Assembly: GCA_030704615.1 (NCBI GenBank)
Contig: CM060731.1
Span: forward strand, 48,943,241 to 49,007,240
Length of the DNA: 64,000 nt
From: Takakia lepidozioides
Taxonomy: Eukaryota > Streptophyta > Takakiopsida > Takakiales > Takakiaceae
Direction of reading: 5' to 3'
The position numbers and the translations under genes are program-made. Of this stretch, positions 1-10,740 are shown in pieces. The notes under the pieces are model-generated. The model did no database searches. It saw nothing but the letters and a program-made list of their open reading frames with translations, and was not told the origin of the DNA. Positions within the stretch are counted from its first letter, which is position 1, and each line of letters opens with the position of its first letter.

Positions 1-37
1 CTGGTTGTTTGTTTCTCCCTTGGCACCTAAGGTGATA

Positions 38-330
38 TTAGTTGTCCTCCGCATACATATCCAGCACACCAGAAAGAGAAGAAAGCTCTTTGAACTTACT
101 TGAAGCATCTTGTATTTCCGAGGGTGCAACATCCTTCATACTCAGGATGGACACGGTTGCCTTACCAAATGTGTCAGCTCTGCTGCTGCCTCTTCCTTGG
201 CCTCTTCCTGTCCACCCAACCATGACACGTACCATGAAAAACTCACTTGACATTTCTATCCCACTCTTCTTATTGAGTAAACCAAAAACAATAGACAATC
301 GTAGCCAAGTGCTACGCGATGAACAGCTGT
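38..330 (-). CDS. possible 3'-terminal coding exon, unrecognised
   Basis: A minus-strand open stretch ends at position 38 and has a protein-like tail: a Gly/Arg patch (GRGQGRGSSR) followed by a hydrophilic, helix-prone segment ending in DMYAEDN. It could be the last exon of a gene whose earlier exons lie to the right, but I see no upstream exon and do not recognise the family. A plus-strand frame overlaps it. Confidence is low. Confidence 0.18.
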
Positions 331-390
331 AGAATCTAACAAGCGAGGACTGGGATAAAAACAGAGATAAGAATGCGTACGTTGCCAATC

Positions 391-640
391 CCTCTGTAGG
401 TATACTAAACAGGGCAACTACCTCATAACGATACCTCAACCTGCATATAGGCTGATTTGACCAGGTTTCTTTGTAAGTCAGGCGCTATACCTCTGGTGGT
501 ATACTAAACAGGGCTACTGTCTCATGACGATACCTCCGCATAAATATAGATTAATTTGGCCAACTTTTCTTGTAAAATGAAATACTATACCTCTGTAGAT
601 ATATCAAACAGGGCTACAACCTAATGACGATACCTCTACT
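391..640. repeat. three-copy tandem repeat, ~100-bp period
   Basis: Copies begin near 391, 490 and 590. Each starts with a form of CCTCTGTAGGTATACTAAAC and then has an AACAGGGCTAC...GACGATACCTC block. The copies are diverged. No gene is visible in it. Confidence 0.7.
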
Positions 641-773
641 AGTATATATGTGTAGTATATATCTCTCCTTTAGGCTACGCGACTCATGTCGTGACTTAGG
701 CCTTACCACAAGCAAAGGATGGACGGGCAGCAGGAATAGACGGGCCAGCATGTATATTCAGCTTATACTCTCG

Positions 774-845
774 TATGTATATGTGTATATGATACATATA
801 CATATATATATATACATGATAATATATTATATATATTATATACAA
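774..845. repeat. AT-rich TA/CATA simple repeat
   Basis: Alternating TATA, TACATA and ATAT runs; low-complexity, largely self-complementary DNA. The open frame through it is not credible as a gene. Confidence 0.7.
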
Positions 846-869
846 AACTGCGTTAAAAATTATAGATTA

Positions 870-957
870 CAATTCAATTGAATTGCAGTCAGCAATTCAA
901 TTGAATTGCAAATTAGGGTTAGTTCAATTGAATTGGCATCGCAATTCAATTGAATTG
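870..957. repeat. cluster of 16-bp perfect palindromes
   Basis: CAATTCAATTGAATTG, its own reverse complement, occurs complete at about 870-885, 893-908 and 942-957. A copy lacking the first bases lies near 922-935. An AAATTAGGGTTAG spacer separates the pairs. Confidence 0.8.
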
Positions 958-2620
958 GCATCTGATCAAGTGAATTGCGCTGCATTTCACATCAAGGCCT
1001 TTTTGGAATTCCCTACCCGCCCCCCCTTGGTTGTACATATTAGGTTGGATCTAAAATTGGGCCTTACAGCGCATGCAGTCAGCACTCGTGAAAAGAAGTC
1101 TGTGCGTCTGTACATGTAAGTTAGGCCTATATGTGACCTTGTTAGGTGTGTTACGAAAATCGTGATTCGGTTTCTCCTCTCAGATTTAGGTGCAGTTCAA
1201 CAGGTCAATTTGGCAGTTATTACGCTTGTGGTTGAGAACAGTGCAGAGGTCGTGTTTTGTGTTGCTTTTTTAATATTTGTCTTCTGTGCAAGTTCAAGAA
1301 CGCAGAATGTCTGAAGTGAGATTTGGACCCCTTGCTCTGGATCGCTCGGGGAAATCCCACCTGACCTGTTTGAAATGATACTTGAGTATCATTTTAAACT
1401 TACCCACCTTCCACTTCCGAAATTGTCTCAGCTGCTCGATTCGCCAGTTCTCATTACCAAGTGAGAGGCGTACCTAGCCATCTGGAATCATACAAAACTA
1501 CAGGACACACATACAAATCTCGTGTAACAAAACTCAAGTAGAATTATTATTACAACTTTGATGGCAGAATTGGTAGACCATGTGGAGTTGATCAAATTGA
1601 GCCTTGGTAGAAAAACTAAGTGCTAGCTTTCAAATTCAGGGAAACCATGGTTGAAGGTAAAAGTAGGCAATCCTATCCCAAATCATACTCTCACAAACAG
1701 GGTAGGTGCATACGATTAGCCCTAAATCTTTGTTGGCAGGTAGCCACTAGCCACAGTCATTAAGACTTGCTATCGAAAATTCGCGGGTACCATAGGAATG
1801 AATCGGTTTCGAAGCAACAAACATGCTTATTAGATCATTTGGCATGGGATGATCATTAATAATACAAATACTGCGACACTGTGAGTTGTAATGTCGCAGT
1901 AATGTTTGTGTATATAGTAAGGCAAAGTCCAAGAGCAATGAAATATGATGAAAGCATCACCATCCCAACTGAGATTTTGTTGGTGACAAAGTCCAGTGGG
2001 AGTACTCAGAGGCAAGAGTCACAGGGTCAAGTTTATTGGCTCCTTCCTCAAGGCATCAATGTTGGAAAAATGGATGATCCTGATATACCTTCACTGGAAA
2101 ATACCCAAACATGACAGATATACCCCTCCACTAGTTAACATAGCTATTGCTATTAATGAACATCAAATATATTCAAAAATATATATATATTTTTGGATTT
2201 TGTTAAATATATTTTTAATCAGTAACAGCCATCGGTAAATGGCTGGAGACCGGTGATAGTCGGTCGCTTTTCTTCCCTCACAACAAGCATTCGTGTCTTT
2301 TACGACTGAGGAAACAACTCATTTTAAGTCGAAAATGACATAAAACAGGAATCGACTCAAGTAGTAAAGGATTTGTTACAACATGGAAGTTGTATCGAAC
2401 ATCCAATGATTGGAGTGGTAAAGGCCGCAGACACTTGAACGACTGCGAAACTTTAATTCCCACTATTGCTGGAGACCACGTGTCGTAAGCGGGCCACCCG
2501 CCCGTGTGTCTAACTTTTTGGGCTGACTTTGACTTTTCCCTCCGCATGAGGGGAATGATACCTGTGTTTCGCCGGGTATCAAACCGGGCATCAACCCGAG
2601 TCTCTCCTAACCTAACCTAC
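958..2620. other. intergenic, no gene recognised
   Basis: Only short frames without family signatures are present. At 2165-2215 there is an AT-rich imperfect palindrome around TATATATATTTTTGG. Between 2480 and 2830 a GC-richer segment has repeated ACCTAACCT and CCGG motifs and may be a decayed repeat, but I cannot assign it. Confidence 0.5.
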
Positions 2621-2647
2621 TATATATATATATATATATATATATAT
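2621..2647. repeat. (TA)n microsatellite
   Basis: Uninterrupted TA dinucleotide run of 27 bases. Confidence 0.95.
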
Positions 2648-2940
2648 TTGAGCCCATCATGTTGACCGGAGCGGCCATCGCCGTCGATCTCAGGTTAGGG
2701 TCGAGGCCTGGGAATACCCAGACCTGCGCCGGCCGCCATACCCCTGCCGGTAATCAGTGGGTTTGGGGAAGCATGCCACCAATCCCTTTATGGGGTATCA
2801 TTCGTTCGCCCTAACCTGACTGCAGTTGTCATGTCAGCAACTTGGGCAGGTTAGGGGTGCCAAAATGGCCTCAAAAGCTGAGTTGGCCCCCTTCCATTTG
2901 GTCGAGACCCCTACCCCTTCAGGCATTGACCGCGGTGACA

Positions 2941-2994
2941 CATGGACGCGGACGTGGACGCCTACATGGACGACGACGTGGACGCCGACGTGGC
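2941..2994 (+). repeat. GACGTGGACGCC minisatellite
   Basis: Short tandem of GAC/GTGGAC-type triplets. It keeps several frames open at once, which explains the overlapping frames on both strands here. There is no support for a gene. Confidence 0.65.
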
Positions 2995-3294
2995 AGCGCC
3001 GCGACGAGCAGCATTGCTGCCACGTGGCCACGGGCCCGGGGCGCCACCTGGTAGTCGATCACGTAACTTGCAGTGCTACATGCCCAGTGGCAACTGCGAC
3101 TACGGAAGTCGGAGCAACCACTGCTTTACTACTTTAAATGAAGTGCTCGAATTACTTGAACAATCATTCATAGTGGTTCATGCTTTGTAGTTTTGGTGTT
3201 TGTAGTGAGCCGACTAGTACATACGCATGTTATGCCATACAAGAGAACTCATCATGCATTAGAAATGCGAAAACGATGAAAGACATGCCATGAA

Positions 3295-3330
3295 ACAAAA
3301 TGAAATGAAATGAAACAAAACGGTACTTTA
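3295..3330. repeat. AAATG/AAAC microsatellite
   Basis: Runs of ATGAA and AAACA pentamers, next to a copy of the dispersed CTCATAGAGCTTATGGGAC-type repeat. Confidence 0.6.
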
Positions 3331-3339
3331 TTACATCTG

Positions 3340-3400
3340 CGGAAAGCTCAAAGAGCTTATGGGACAAAATGAACCAAAGTAAAAAAAACAGCCCAAAAGC
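3340..3400 (-). repeat. copy of a short dispersed repeat
   Basis: GAAAGCTCAAAGAGCTTATGGGACAAAA here is, on the opposite strand, the same motif found in two GAPDH introns (37.14 and 39.47 kb) and near 48.75 kb. It appears to be a small interspersed element; its ends are not defined. Confidence 0.5.
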
Positions 3401-3539
3401 TACTACTGCTCTGGGGATTGCCTAAGAATCAAGGCCTCATGCAAGTGCAGTTGTGATCCTCATAATGCAAGACTTCCTGACAGATTGAGTTCCACGGAAT
3501 AGACCATCTACCCATGGAGGTTTATTGTAGCCATTGATC

Positions 3540-4590
3540 CACAGGGAATCATAGGTAATTTTGTGCTTGAAATCTGGCCATTTAGGATGAATCTGGACCC
3601 ACTCTCTATCCCCGCTCATTCAGCTTTCCATGCTTTTGCACAAATCATGCATTCATCCTTGCCTTGCTGCTAGGTGCTGACAATGACAGCCTAGATTTGT
3701 TGTAGGAAACACCCAACTCAGCTTATCACACTAGTTCCAATGTTGAATTGTGTCTGCTACTCTCTGAAATGTAACAGGCATTCACCTTTTTGCCTCGGTT
3801 GTCCCATCATTGATTGGGGCAGAAAAGTATCCATTCCACAGCTTCTCCTCATCTCTGTTACTTGTTTTTTGATACTTTCCTGTTGTCACATTGGCAGTAT
3901 CATGTCAAAGTCACTCCAAACTAGATTCACTCAACTAGCTAACTTGCAAAATTCAACATGGAAATTTAGGGCCGTTTCTGATAAGAGGGAAAAACAAGGT
4001 GAAATGTATTGAAGAAGATGTCTTCATTAGCAGTGTCTGATTTTATTAATTGTGCCGCTGCTGCTAGTTAATCATCTACCCGTGCAGGTTTCATGTAGCT
4101 ACAGAGTCAATCTGGAGCTTGAAGCCCGGCCCTCTTGGGTGAATTTGCACCCACACTCTATCCCTGCTCCTTCAACTATCCATGTCTCTACACAAATCAT
4201 GCATACATCATTGCCTTGCTGCTAGCAGCTGATGATGACAGCCTAGATTTGTTCTAGCAAACACCCCAACCCTACTTGGAAAAACAGGTCGAAATGTATT
4301 GAGAAATGTGCCTTCATTAGCAGCACCTCATGCTATCAATTGTGCTACTGCGGCTACTGTTCCACTTGCAACAAATGACCATCTACTCCAGCTGATTTCT
4401 TGTAGCTATTGATCCTTCAGCCTGAACCTGAACATGAATCTGGACCTCTATCCCTGGTCCCTCAGCTATCCCCGGTCCTTCAGCTATCCCTACCCGTGTA
4501 CAGATCATGAGTACATCCCTCAGCCTTGTTGCTAGCAGCTGACAGTTACGGCGTGAAGTTCTTCCAGAAAACACCTACTTAACAGTATTT
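3540..4590. repeat. three-copy degenerate repeat, ~200-bp units
   Basis: Blocks at about 3530-3740, 4090-4290 and 4395-4590 share TTGTAGC...GATCC, CTCTATCCC, ACAAATCATG...CATC, TTGCTGCTAG and GCTGA...GACAGCC motifs in the same order. The segment after the first block (3750-3870) also matches the one after the third (4586-4700), so a larger unit was duplicated next to the PPR remnant and has decayed. Confidence 0.55.
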
Positions 4591-5307
4591 CCAATTCTGA
4601 ATTGCAACTGATTCTCTCTGTAGTCGAATAAGCACTCATCTTTTTGTCTCCATTGTCCCCCCACTGACTGGGTCGGGAAAGTATTCATTCCAAAGCTTCT
4701 CTTTAGGGCAGTGGTTAGATTGACATTTGGTACAATTCCAGCTTTGATGATATCCCCATGCACCTCTTTGCCCTTCTCCAGGGCTGCCAGGCTTGCACAA
4801 GCATTGCAAATGCACACAAACATGATGTGCTTCCCCCATCATTTGCTCATAGGTCTCCAAAGCCTCCATCCCACGTCCCTGCCATGCATACCCTGCAAGC
4901 ATCGCACTCCACGACACCACATCTCGTTCAACCATAGTGTCGAACACTCCCTTTGCATCCTAGATGCACCCACATTTTGCAAACCTGTCCACCAGGGTAT
5001 TGTTCAGAATGCCAGCTTTGAAGATGTCGCCATGCACCTCTTCCCCCTTTTGCACTGCTGCCAGGGCAGTGTTCAGATTGACATTTGGTACAACTACTAG
5101 CTTTGATGATATCCACATGCACCTCTTTGCCTTTCTCCAGGGCTGCCAGGCTCGCACAAGCATTGCAAATGCACACAAACATGATGTGCTTCCCCCACCC
5201 ATTTGCTCATAGGTCTCCAAAGCCTCCATCCCACGTCCCTGCCGTGCATACCCTACAAGCATCGCACTCCACGACACCACATCTCGCTCAGCCATAGTGT
5301 CGAACAC
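4580..5307 (-). pseudogene. PPR (PLS-type) gene fragment, two tandem copies
   Basis: Two consecutive minus-strand units (about 5307-4948 and 4947-4580) encode the same order of pentatricopeptide-like segments: FDTM.ERDVVSWSAML, then YARQGRGMEALETYEQM, then CICNACASLAALEKGKEVH with a following ...NVNL.TAL segment. PPR proteins bind organellar RNA for editing, splicing or stabilisation. The frame changes after the ETYEQM segment in both copies, a stop follows the KCGCI segment, and no E/DYW tail or start is seen. This is a non-functional remnant. Its upstream end coincides with the left boundary of the large palindromic element, and the right flank of that element does not resume the PPR sequence. 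Confidence 0.8.
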
Positions 5308-5370
5308 TCCCTTTGTATCCTAGATGCACCCAAATTTTGCAAACATGTCCACCAGGGTATTGTTCAGAAT

Positions 5371-5476
5371 GCAGCGTAGCTACGGCGTGAGCCCAGCCCC
5401 GTGAGCCTGGGAGCTGAGCTCACGTTCAAGCTTTGAAGCGTGAGCTGAGCTCACGCTTCAGGGAAGCGTGAGCGGC
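5371..5476 (+). repeat. left terminal inverted repeat block
   Basis: GC-rich nested palindromes built from GCGTGAGC and its complement GCTCACGC, for example AAGCGTGAGCTGAGCTCACG. The matching block is at 23224-23329 in inverted orientation. Repeated inverted octamers at a transposon end are typical of transposase binding sites, which is an inference here. Confidence 0.8.
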
Positions 5477-5639
5477 ACGAATCTGCTGGAGAAGCAGGTC
5501 CTATAGGCGAGGATTGCAGGAAGAGGGCCTATTACCGTGGACAAAACAAAGGAGGCCACCATGCACCATGTCTGCAATGCGTGCCAAAAAAGAGGAATAT
5601 GTAAATATGGCAGATTTGAGCTCAGAATGATTGACACAG

Positions 5640-5645
5640 TTTATT
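5640..5645 (-). other. polyadenylation signal, left transposase copy
   Basis: AATAAA on the minus strand (TTTATT on plus) about 150 bases beyond the transposase stop; the same signal is present in the right arm at 23055-23060. Confidence 0.4.
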
Positions 5646-5791
5646 TCAATTCACAGAGAGACGCTTACAATGAATCGCAAGTGCATTTGCCCTGGTTCCG
5701 TGAACGAAATGTATATGTTTGTCATAAAATGAAAAGTCTTCACACGGCAACCTGGAAACCAGCATGGGAAGCGGGCATGGCTCGTATGTGT

Positions 5792-8700
5792 TCAAAGAGA
5801 AGTTGGCGGAGCTCTACGCGAGGTGTCCTGCTGCAGAAGGGTGATGACTTCTCCGTAGCCTAGTGTGGCTTGGTGAATGAATTGGTCTCTCTTACCGTCG
5901 CAACACATAATTACAAGGTATATGTAATATTGATGCTTGCAGGGGACCCACTTCCCTCTCATGCCGAGAGCGCCCTCACGCATCGTTACAAAATCCGGAC
6001 AAGTGCACGAAGGGAAATTCCCGATGGTAACCTGATATTCTTTGGCATGAAGAACTGAGCCAATTGACAGCACTGTGTAAATCCGTCCATACCCCGGGGA
6101 AGGGACTTCGGTGATACGAGTCACCCTAGCCTGCAAAATTCTAGCCGATTCCATCTTGCATTCGTGATCTGCACCCGAAGCAACACGGCGCACTGTTTTT
6201 CCATCTCTTTGTGTTGGGTGGGAGTCGGCACCGGGTGGAGGCATTGTCGGAGCATGTGGCACATCTGTGCCGACAGTGCATAAGGGCACCACCCGGGACC
6301 GTGCAAGACAAAACCCTCTCTCCTCCAGCATGCTTATCTCGGTTGAGGACAGCGATGTCCCAATTTTCACAGGCCAAATTGCGGGGGGAGGGGGCTTCAT
6401 TATCACGGAAGGACGAACTGTTCCCTTCACGCATCGTGCCATATCGTCTGGGCAGAACCAAAACTTGTGCTCTTTTGACTCCCCACTATGATAAGGTCGG
6501 AACAACCCTGTGAATGTTGGAGCTGGAGTCCCCCTTGAGCCTTTGCATATTTTTGATTTGCATTTCTTGAATGAGGGGGTCCGAATTGCCATGCAAGCCA
6601 CTCTAGATCCTGGTGGGGTGCGTTCTATATGCCAGTCACTATCAATGCAATCAGATTCCTGCACCATGGCCACCACCTCCTCCAATGGGATTTCCGCTGC
6701 TATGCTTGCATGTTCTGCACCTGCTCCACAGGAGGAGGACCCACCTGGGAAGGGGCCGGCACAGGACTTAGTTTGCACTGGAGACACCTTTGGCACAGAG
6801 AAATTGACCCTGTCTGGCCTATGGGAATCTCCATCTGACCCTGGAAGAGTGTTTAATTTCCTTTTGCATGATCCAAATCTTTCCTCGCCTTCCAAATGGG
6901 GGAGCCTGGATTGCAAAGGGGAGCCTTCAGTGCACCTGTTTAGAGCTCTGGCCATCTTTGACGGGTCTCCGGACCTACTCGCAGCCCTTAGCATCAACAA
7001 AGTCGTATCGGGGCCCTTCCCTCCACCCCGTCCCATCAGAAAATTGCGGTACTTGGTTTGTTGTGTAAGTGCCCGCACCATGTCATCAGCAGTGGCCACA
7101 TACAAGTCACGACCTGCTTTGGTAGACTGCTGCATCCAGGCGTTGTGAACAGTCTCTGCCAAATTACACGATGGCATGTCGGCCAAGTCCTCCAAGGACA
7201 TGTCCTGCAGGAGGCATTGCATGGAAATGTGAGGAAAGAAAAGAAATGGTAGAGGTTCTTCAAGTGACAATCGAACAACCCCAAATGAACAGGCACGATG
7301 CAAAGTGCAATTTGTGTTTAAGGAAAACTTGTGAGGCTTACCGTCGTCATGAAAGCTCCCCACTGTCTGTACCTGAAGTGCCAGAAAACCAACCAGTCCT
7401 CCAACTCCTTCAGGTGGATACCTGTAGCAGCACCAGAGGAGAACCACCAAGCCCGGATTGCCTGGTAAGTGCTCTCAGCTTCTCCCATTGAGGTGGCATT
7501 CTTGTACTTCATACAGAGCCTTCTATGCTCCAACTGAAGGTCAGGGCGAATGCAGCTCTTTGTATGACGTGCCAGAGATTGACTCCAATGGAAGAGGCAT
7601 GTGCGCTCCCTATTTTCCATTGGGACCTTAGGATCCCCCGAACCAAACACGCGCCGCACTGCATTGAAATTTGCCTGTGCACTATCAGCCATGAAGCCCG
7701 CAAAATTTGTGTTCTGTATTCCATTGCGCTGCATGACGGCCAGGAGGGAATTCCACATGAGCATCTGGGATTCAGTGTCCTCCGACTGCATATCACAAAT
7801 TGCTATGGAGAGCACACGCTGGTACGCTGGATCATACACATGGCACGCCATGGTTGTCCAACCCTTCACCCGTTTGCAGTGATCAAACATTAACCAACAT
7901 TTAGCCAAATCTCCTCCAGGTTGCATTCGGCGGACAATGCTCACACCACTGCCTTGGCCCACAGCGGACATCTTGAACAAATACACTTTGGACGAGCCCT
8001 GGCCAGGGAACATACTGTTTTGAATGAATTCATAGCGACTCCTTCGTTTGAGGTCCATAATGTTGTCCATGAATCCAGTAGTGCCTGTGCCCATTCTGAG
8101 TGCATTCACCTGGTTTCGAATATTGGGAGAGCTCAACACGGAGAAATGGTCCATGACTGCCTCAAGGGAATCTGCATCCAGCATTGGCTGTGTCGCATCC
8201 CCTTCACCCAGTATGTGTTTTTCCAGGAATGCCTTGCTAGCTGCAAGCGCTATAGCAGAAGGTGTTGCACAAGGGGCATTGTGGAACTCTTGCTTCAGTA
8301 GATTTCTAGCGATGTCCACGCTATCCCTGCAACTCCCTTTGGACACAGGATGCTCGTGTGCACCCATATGAATGCAGGCACGAGTCATTGTCTTGCATCG
8401 ATGTGCCACCTGATACATACGAGCGTGGCAAACAGAAACACAGGACGGGGAAAGTTTGCAGAACCTGCACACAAAAGTATTGGTCTTGGGAGGTGCAAGC
8501 CCTGGGGTGAAAGGATTCAGGGGCACACCTTCCCACTCACTTTCGTTTGGCTGAGCGCTGTTTCTCAGCCGAGGGCAAGAAATATTCAGGCACTTGCAAT
8601 GCCCAACGCAAACCGACCTCCGAAATTTCAAGCCAATGTCGTTATGGATGTTCGACGTTTTTGTCCTGCACCAAGGATGTCCGTCATGTTTCTTGTCCAT

Positions 8701-9785
8701 GCCCTGCAGAAGCCCAGCCAGTCCACTGGAAGACGTGGGAGGGTTGAGCTCAAACAAGATGTCCCCATCAAACTGAGCTGGCACGTATTGAACCCGTTGC
8801 ACTGGAAGGGACTCCCAATCAACAAAACGTAGCTCGCTCTTGCACCCAGGCACACCTGCGAGGGCTTTCAATTTTGGAATGACACTCGTTATCTCTTGCA
8901 ATTCGTCATCATCCAATAAGGGAGTTTGCACTGGCGGAGGAATCTCAGAAACATCCTCCGAGGACGAGTCCGAAAGAGTCACGAAGGTAGTGGATGTGCT
9001 CACCTCTTGTTTCACAGGAACTGTGCCCTTTTGTTGCACGACCGATGCTGCAGTGCCAGGGGTAACGACTGATCCTGCTGATTGTCTTCTCTCTTTTCCA
9101 GGACACGGTATGTTCCTGGAAGGACTCTCCACTTCCTTCCACACTCGCCAACCAAGGGTTTCTCCAAGTGCCCAGAATCCAAATTCCCATCCTCGTCATA
9201 CACCTCTTTCTGAACAAGCAGAGAACCCAACTCCAGCGGGAACACTGTAACCAGCTCATCCTCATGAACAACTGCATACCCATCGTCGTCTGCAGTGGCA
9301 GTCAGTGGAAGAGTACCTGCATTGGAATGGAATCGAGCGAGTGCATCTCGCTCCCTCGACATGTTTTCCATCACTGAACGAAACTGGCGATTCAGAACGG
9401 AATCCCCGAACTGAGAGCCCGTAATTATCGAAAGTGGAAATACCACCAGCAAACTGAGGTCAACAAGGGTAGCACCAAACCAAAGGCTGCCGGCGATGCA
9501 TGCCAAGGATGTAGGGATGACGTGCACCTTCACCTCCCACCAACCAGAAAAACCGTTTTGAAAGACCAGAGCCACAAGAAGCCGTGCTGTTTTTGGATGG
9601 AAAACAAACCCTGAAAATGACATGAAACCATCCATTATGAAATGACGGCAACAACCCTGGAGAGCAGTAAACAGGAAGATCCGATTGTAATGAGATTGTG
9701 TTGCGCCAGAATAGCACAGAACAAACACTGACACTCCAAGAGATACCTCGCACGAATGTGTGCAACACATGGTCATATCCGACAC
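5792..9785 (-). pseudogene. MULE-like SWIM transposase, left-arm copy, frameshifted
   Basis: Inverted copy of the right-arm gene. The coding parts are 9785-7342 and 7204-5792, around a 137-bp intron (7205-7341; GTAAG donor, CTGCAG acceptor, phase 0). Compared with the right arm, one T is missing near 9102-9105 (GTCCTGG against GTCCTTGG), which shifts the frame about 227 codons in. The residues marking the DDE core, the CxxH motif and the SWIM finger are all retained downstream. The copy is therefore probably unable to make full-length protein unless a start after the shift is used (for example 9144) or the change is a sequence error. A TATAAA lies at 9791-9796 on this strand. Confidence 0.8.
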
Positions 9786-10308
9786 AATCCTTTATACCGA
9801 ATGACCCCATGGGGACGGTCACGGCAAAAAAAAAACCACAGGGCATGCAGTACAACACACGTGGATGCATATGTGAAGCATAACAATTATTGCGAATCTG
9901 GAAGAACTGCTCGGAATTGAAAAAGCACTACATTTCTACGGCACATTCGAATTTGAAAGAAGGCAAGGAGGCCGCCATGTATTGGCAGGCGGCGAAGTAC
10001 ATCTGACATATATCCAAATGCATGCAACGGATGTTCTTTTTCTTCGGCGCTTTATTAGCTGGGTAATACAAAGACGCCAAAATGGATGAATTCCGTTCGC
10101 ACACAATATCAACACCCGCATCCAAATACGGTTGACAACGTCCATTTTTATTTTTGTTACATGCGATACCAGCACTTGTTGCAAACGTCAAACTGGAGAG
10201 CTCCAGGGGCATCGTGGGGAGCCCTTGTTTCCAGCGGAGGAGAAAGAGAAGGAAGTCATTATACTTCACGAGTTCTAGAAATAGAACAGGAATAGAGCTA
10301 GATATAGA
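9786..10308. promoter_or_regulatory. divergent promoter region, left arm
   Basis: About 520 bases between the transposase (leftward) and the acidic protein gene (rightward), with TATAAA at 9791-9796 on the minus strand. The TATA box is only 6 bases from the first in-frame ATG, so transcription probably starts inside the annotated frame and a downstream ATG is used. Confidence 0.45.
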
Positions 10309-10740
10309 ATGAGGATGGAAAGAGTGGAGGAAGAGGAAAAGGAGGAAGAAGAGGGAATACATGAAAGTGTGGCGATGGAGGAGCAGGAATCTGGAGAAGA
10401 ACAACAACCCACCATAGTTCCAGGAACAGGCGAGGAGGACACTGCGTCTGAGGGAGAGACAGACGACATGGAGGAAGATGTTGACACTGGCCTCACGAAG
10501 AATCTGACCACGGGAAAGAGGAAGGGGGAGAGGCTCACCTACATAGTCGGCGAAGAGAGCAGCCCGAAGCGGAAAGGGTCCCCGGCAATTGGGGAGTCTT
10601 CTCGAGTAGCTACGAAAAAGGTAAAATCTACAGGACCCACATTTGTGAAGAATTCGGCTTTCAATGGCAGGTATTTGAGAAAGAAAGAAAGAACCATTCA
10701 GTGGCAGCTCAAACAGTGTGCGTTGCCGCACACTGTTTGA
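10309..10740 (+). CDS. acidic/basic nuclear-type protein, left-arm copy
   Basis: A 143-residue frame divergent from the transposase. Residues 1-65 are strongly acidic (VEEEEKEEEEG, EESGEE-like runs, TDDMEEDVD). They are followed by a basic stretch with nuclear-localisation character (GKRKGERL, SSPKRKGSP, ATKKVKS). No known domain is recognised. The start MRMERV is chosen because a 5-bp indel upstream breaks the frame between the two arms, while everything from this Met to RYLRKKE is shared. After that a GAAA repeat-length difference (4 nt) gives the arms different tails, and this copy runs into the first hairpin of the array. MuDR-type elements carry a second gene of unclear role, so an accessory protein is a reasonable guess, not shown. 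Confidence 0.5.
   Translation: MRMERVEEEEKEEEEGIHESVAMEEQESGEEQQPTIVPGTGEEDTASEGETDDMEEDVDTGLTKNLTTGKRKGERLTYIVGEESSPKRKGSPAIGESSRVATKKVKSTGPTFVKNSAFNGRYLRKKERTIQWQLKQCALPHTV

Noticed and set aside
2826-3190. Frames with TWTRTWTPTW or DADVDAYMDDD repeats
   Set aside because: Produced by a minisatellite that is open in several frames on both strands.
6510-7148. 212-residue antisense frame in the transposase (also 21552-22190), with other antisense frames
   Set aside because: They lie opposite a well-supported coding region with a SWIM motif and have no domain of their own.
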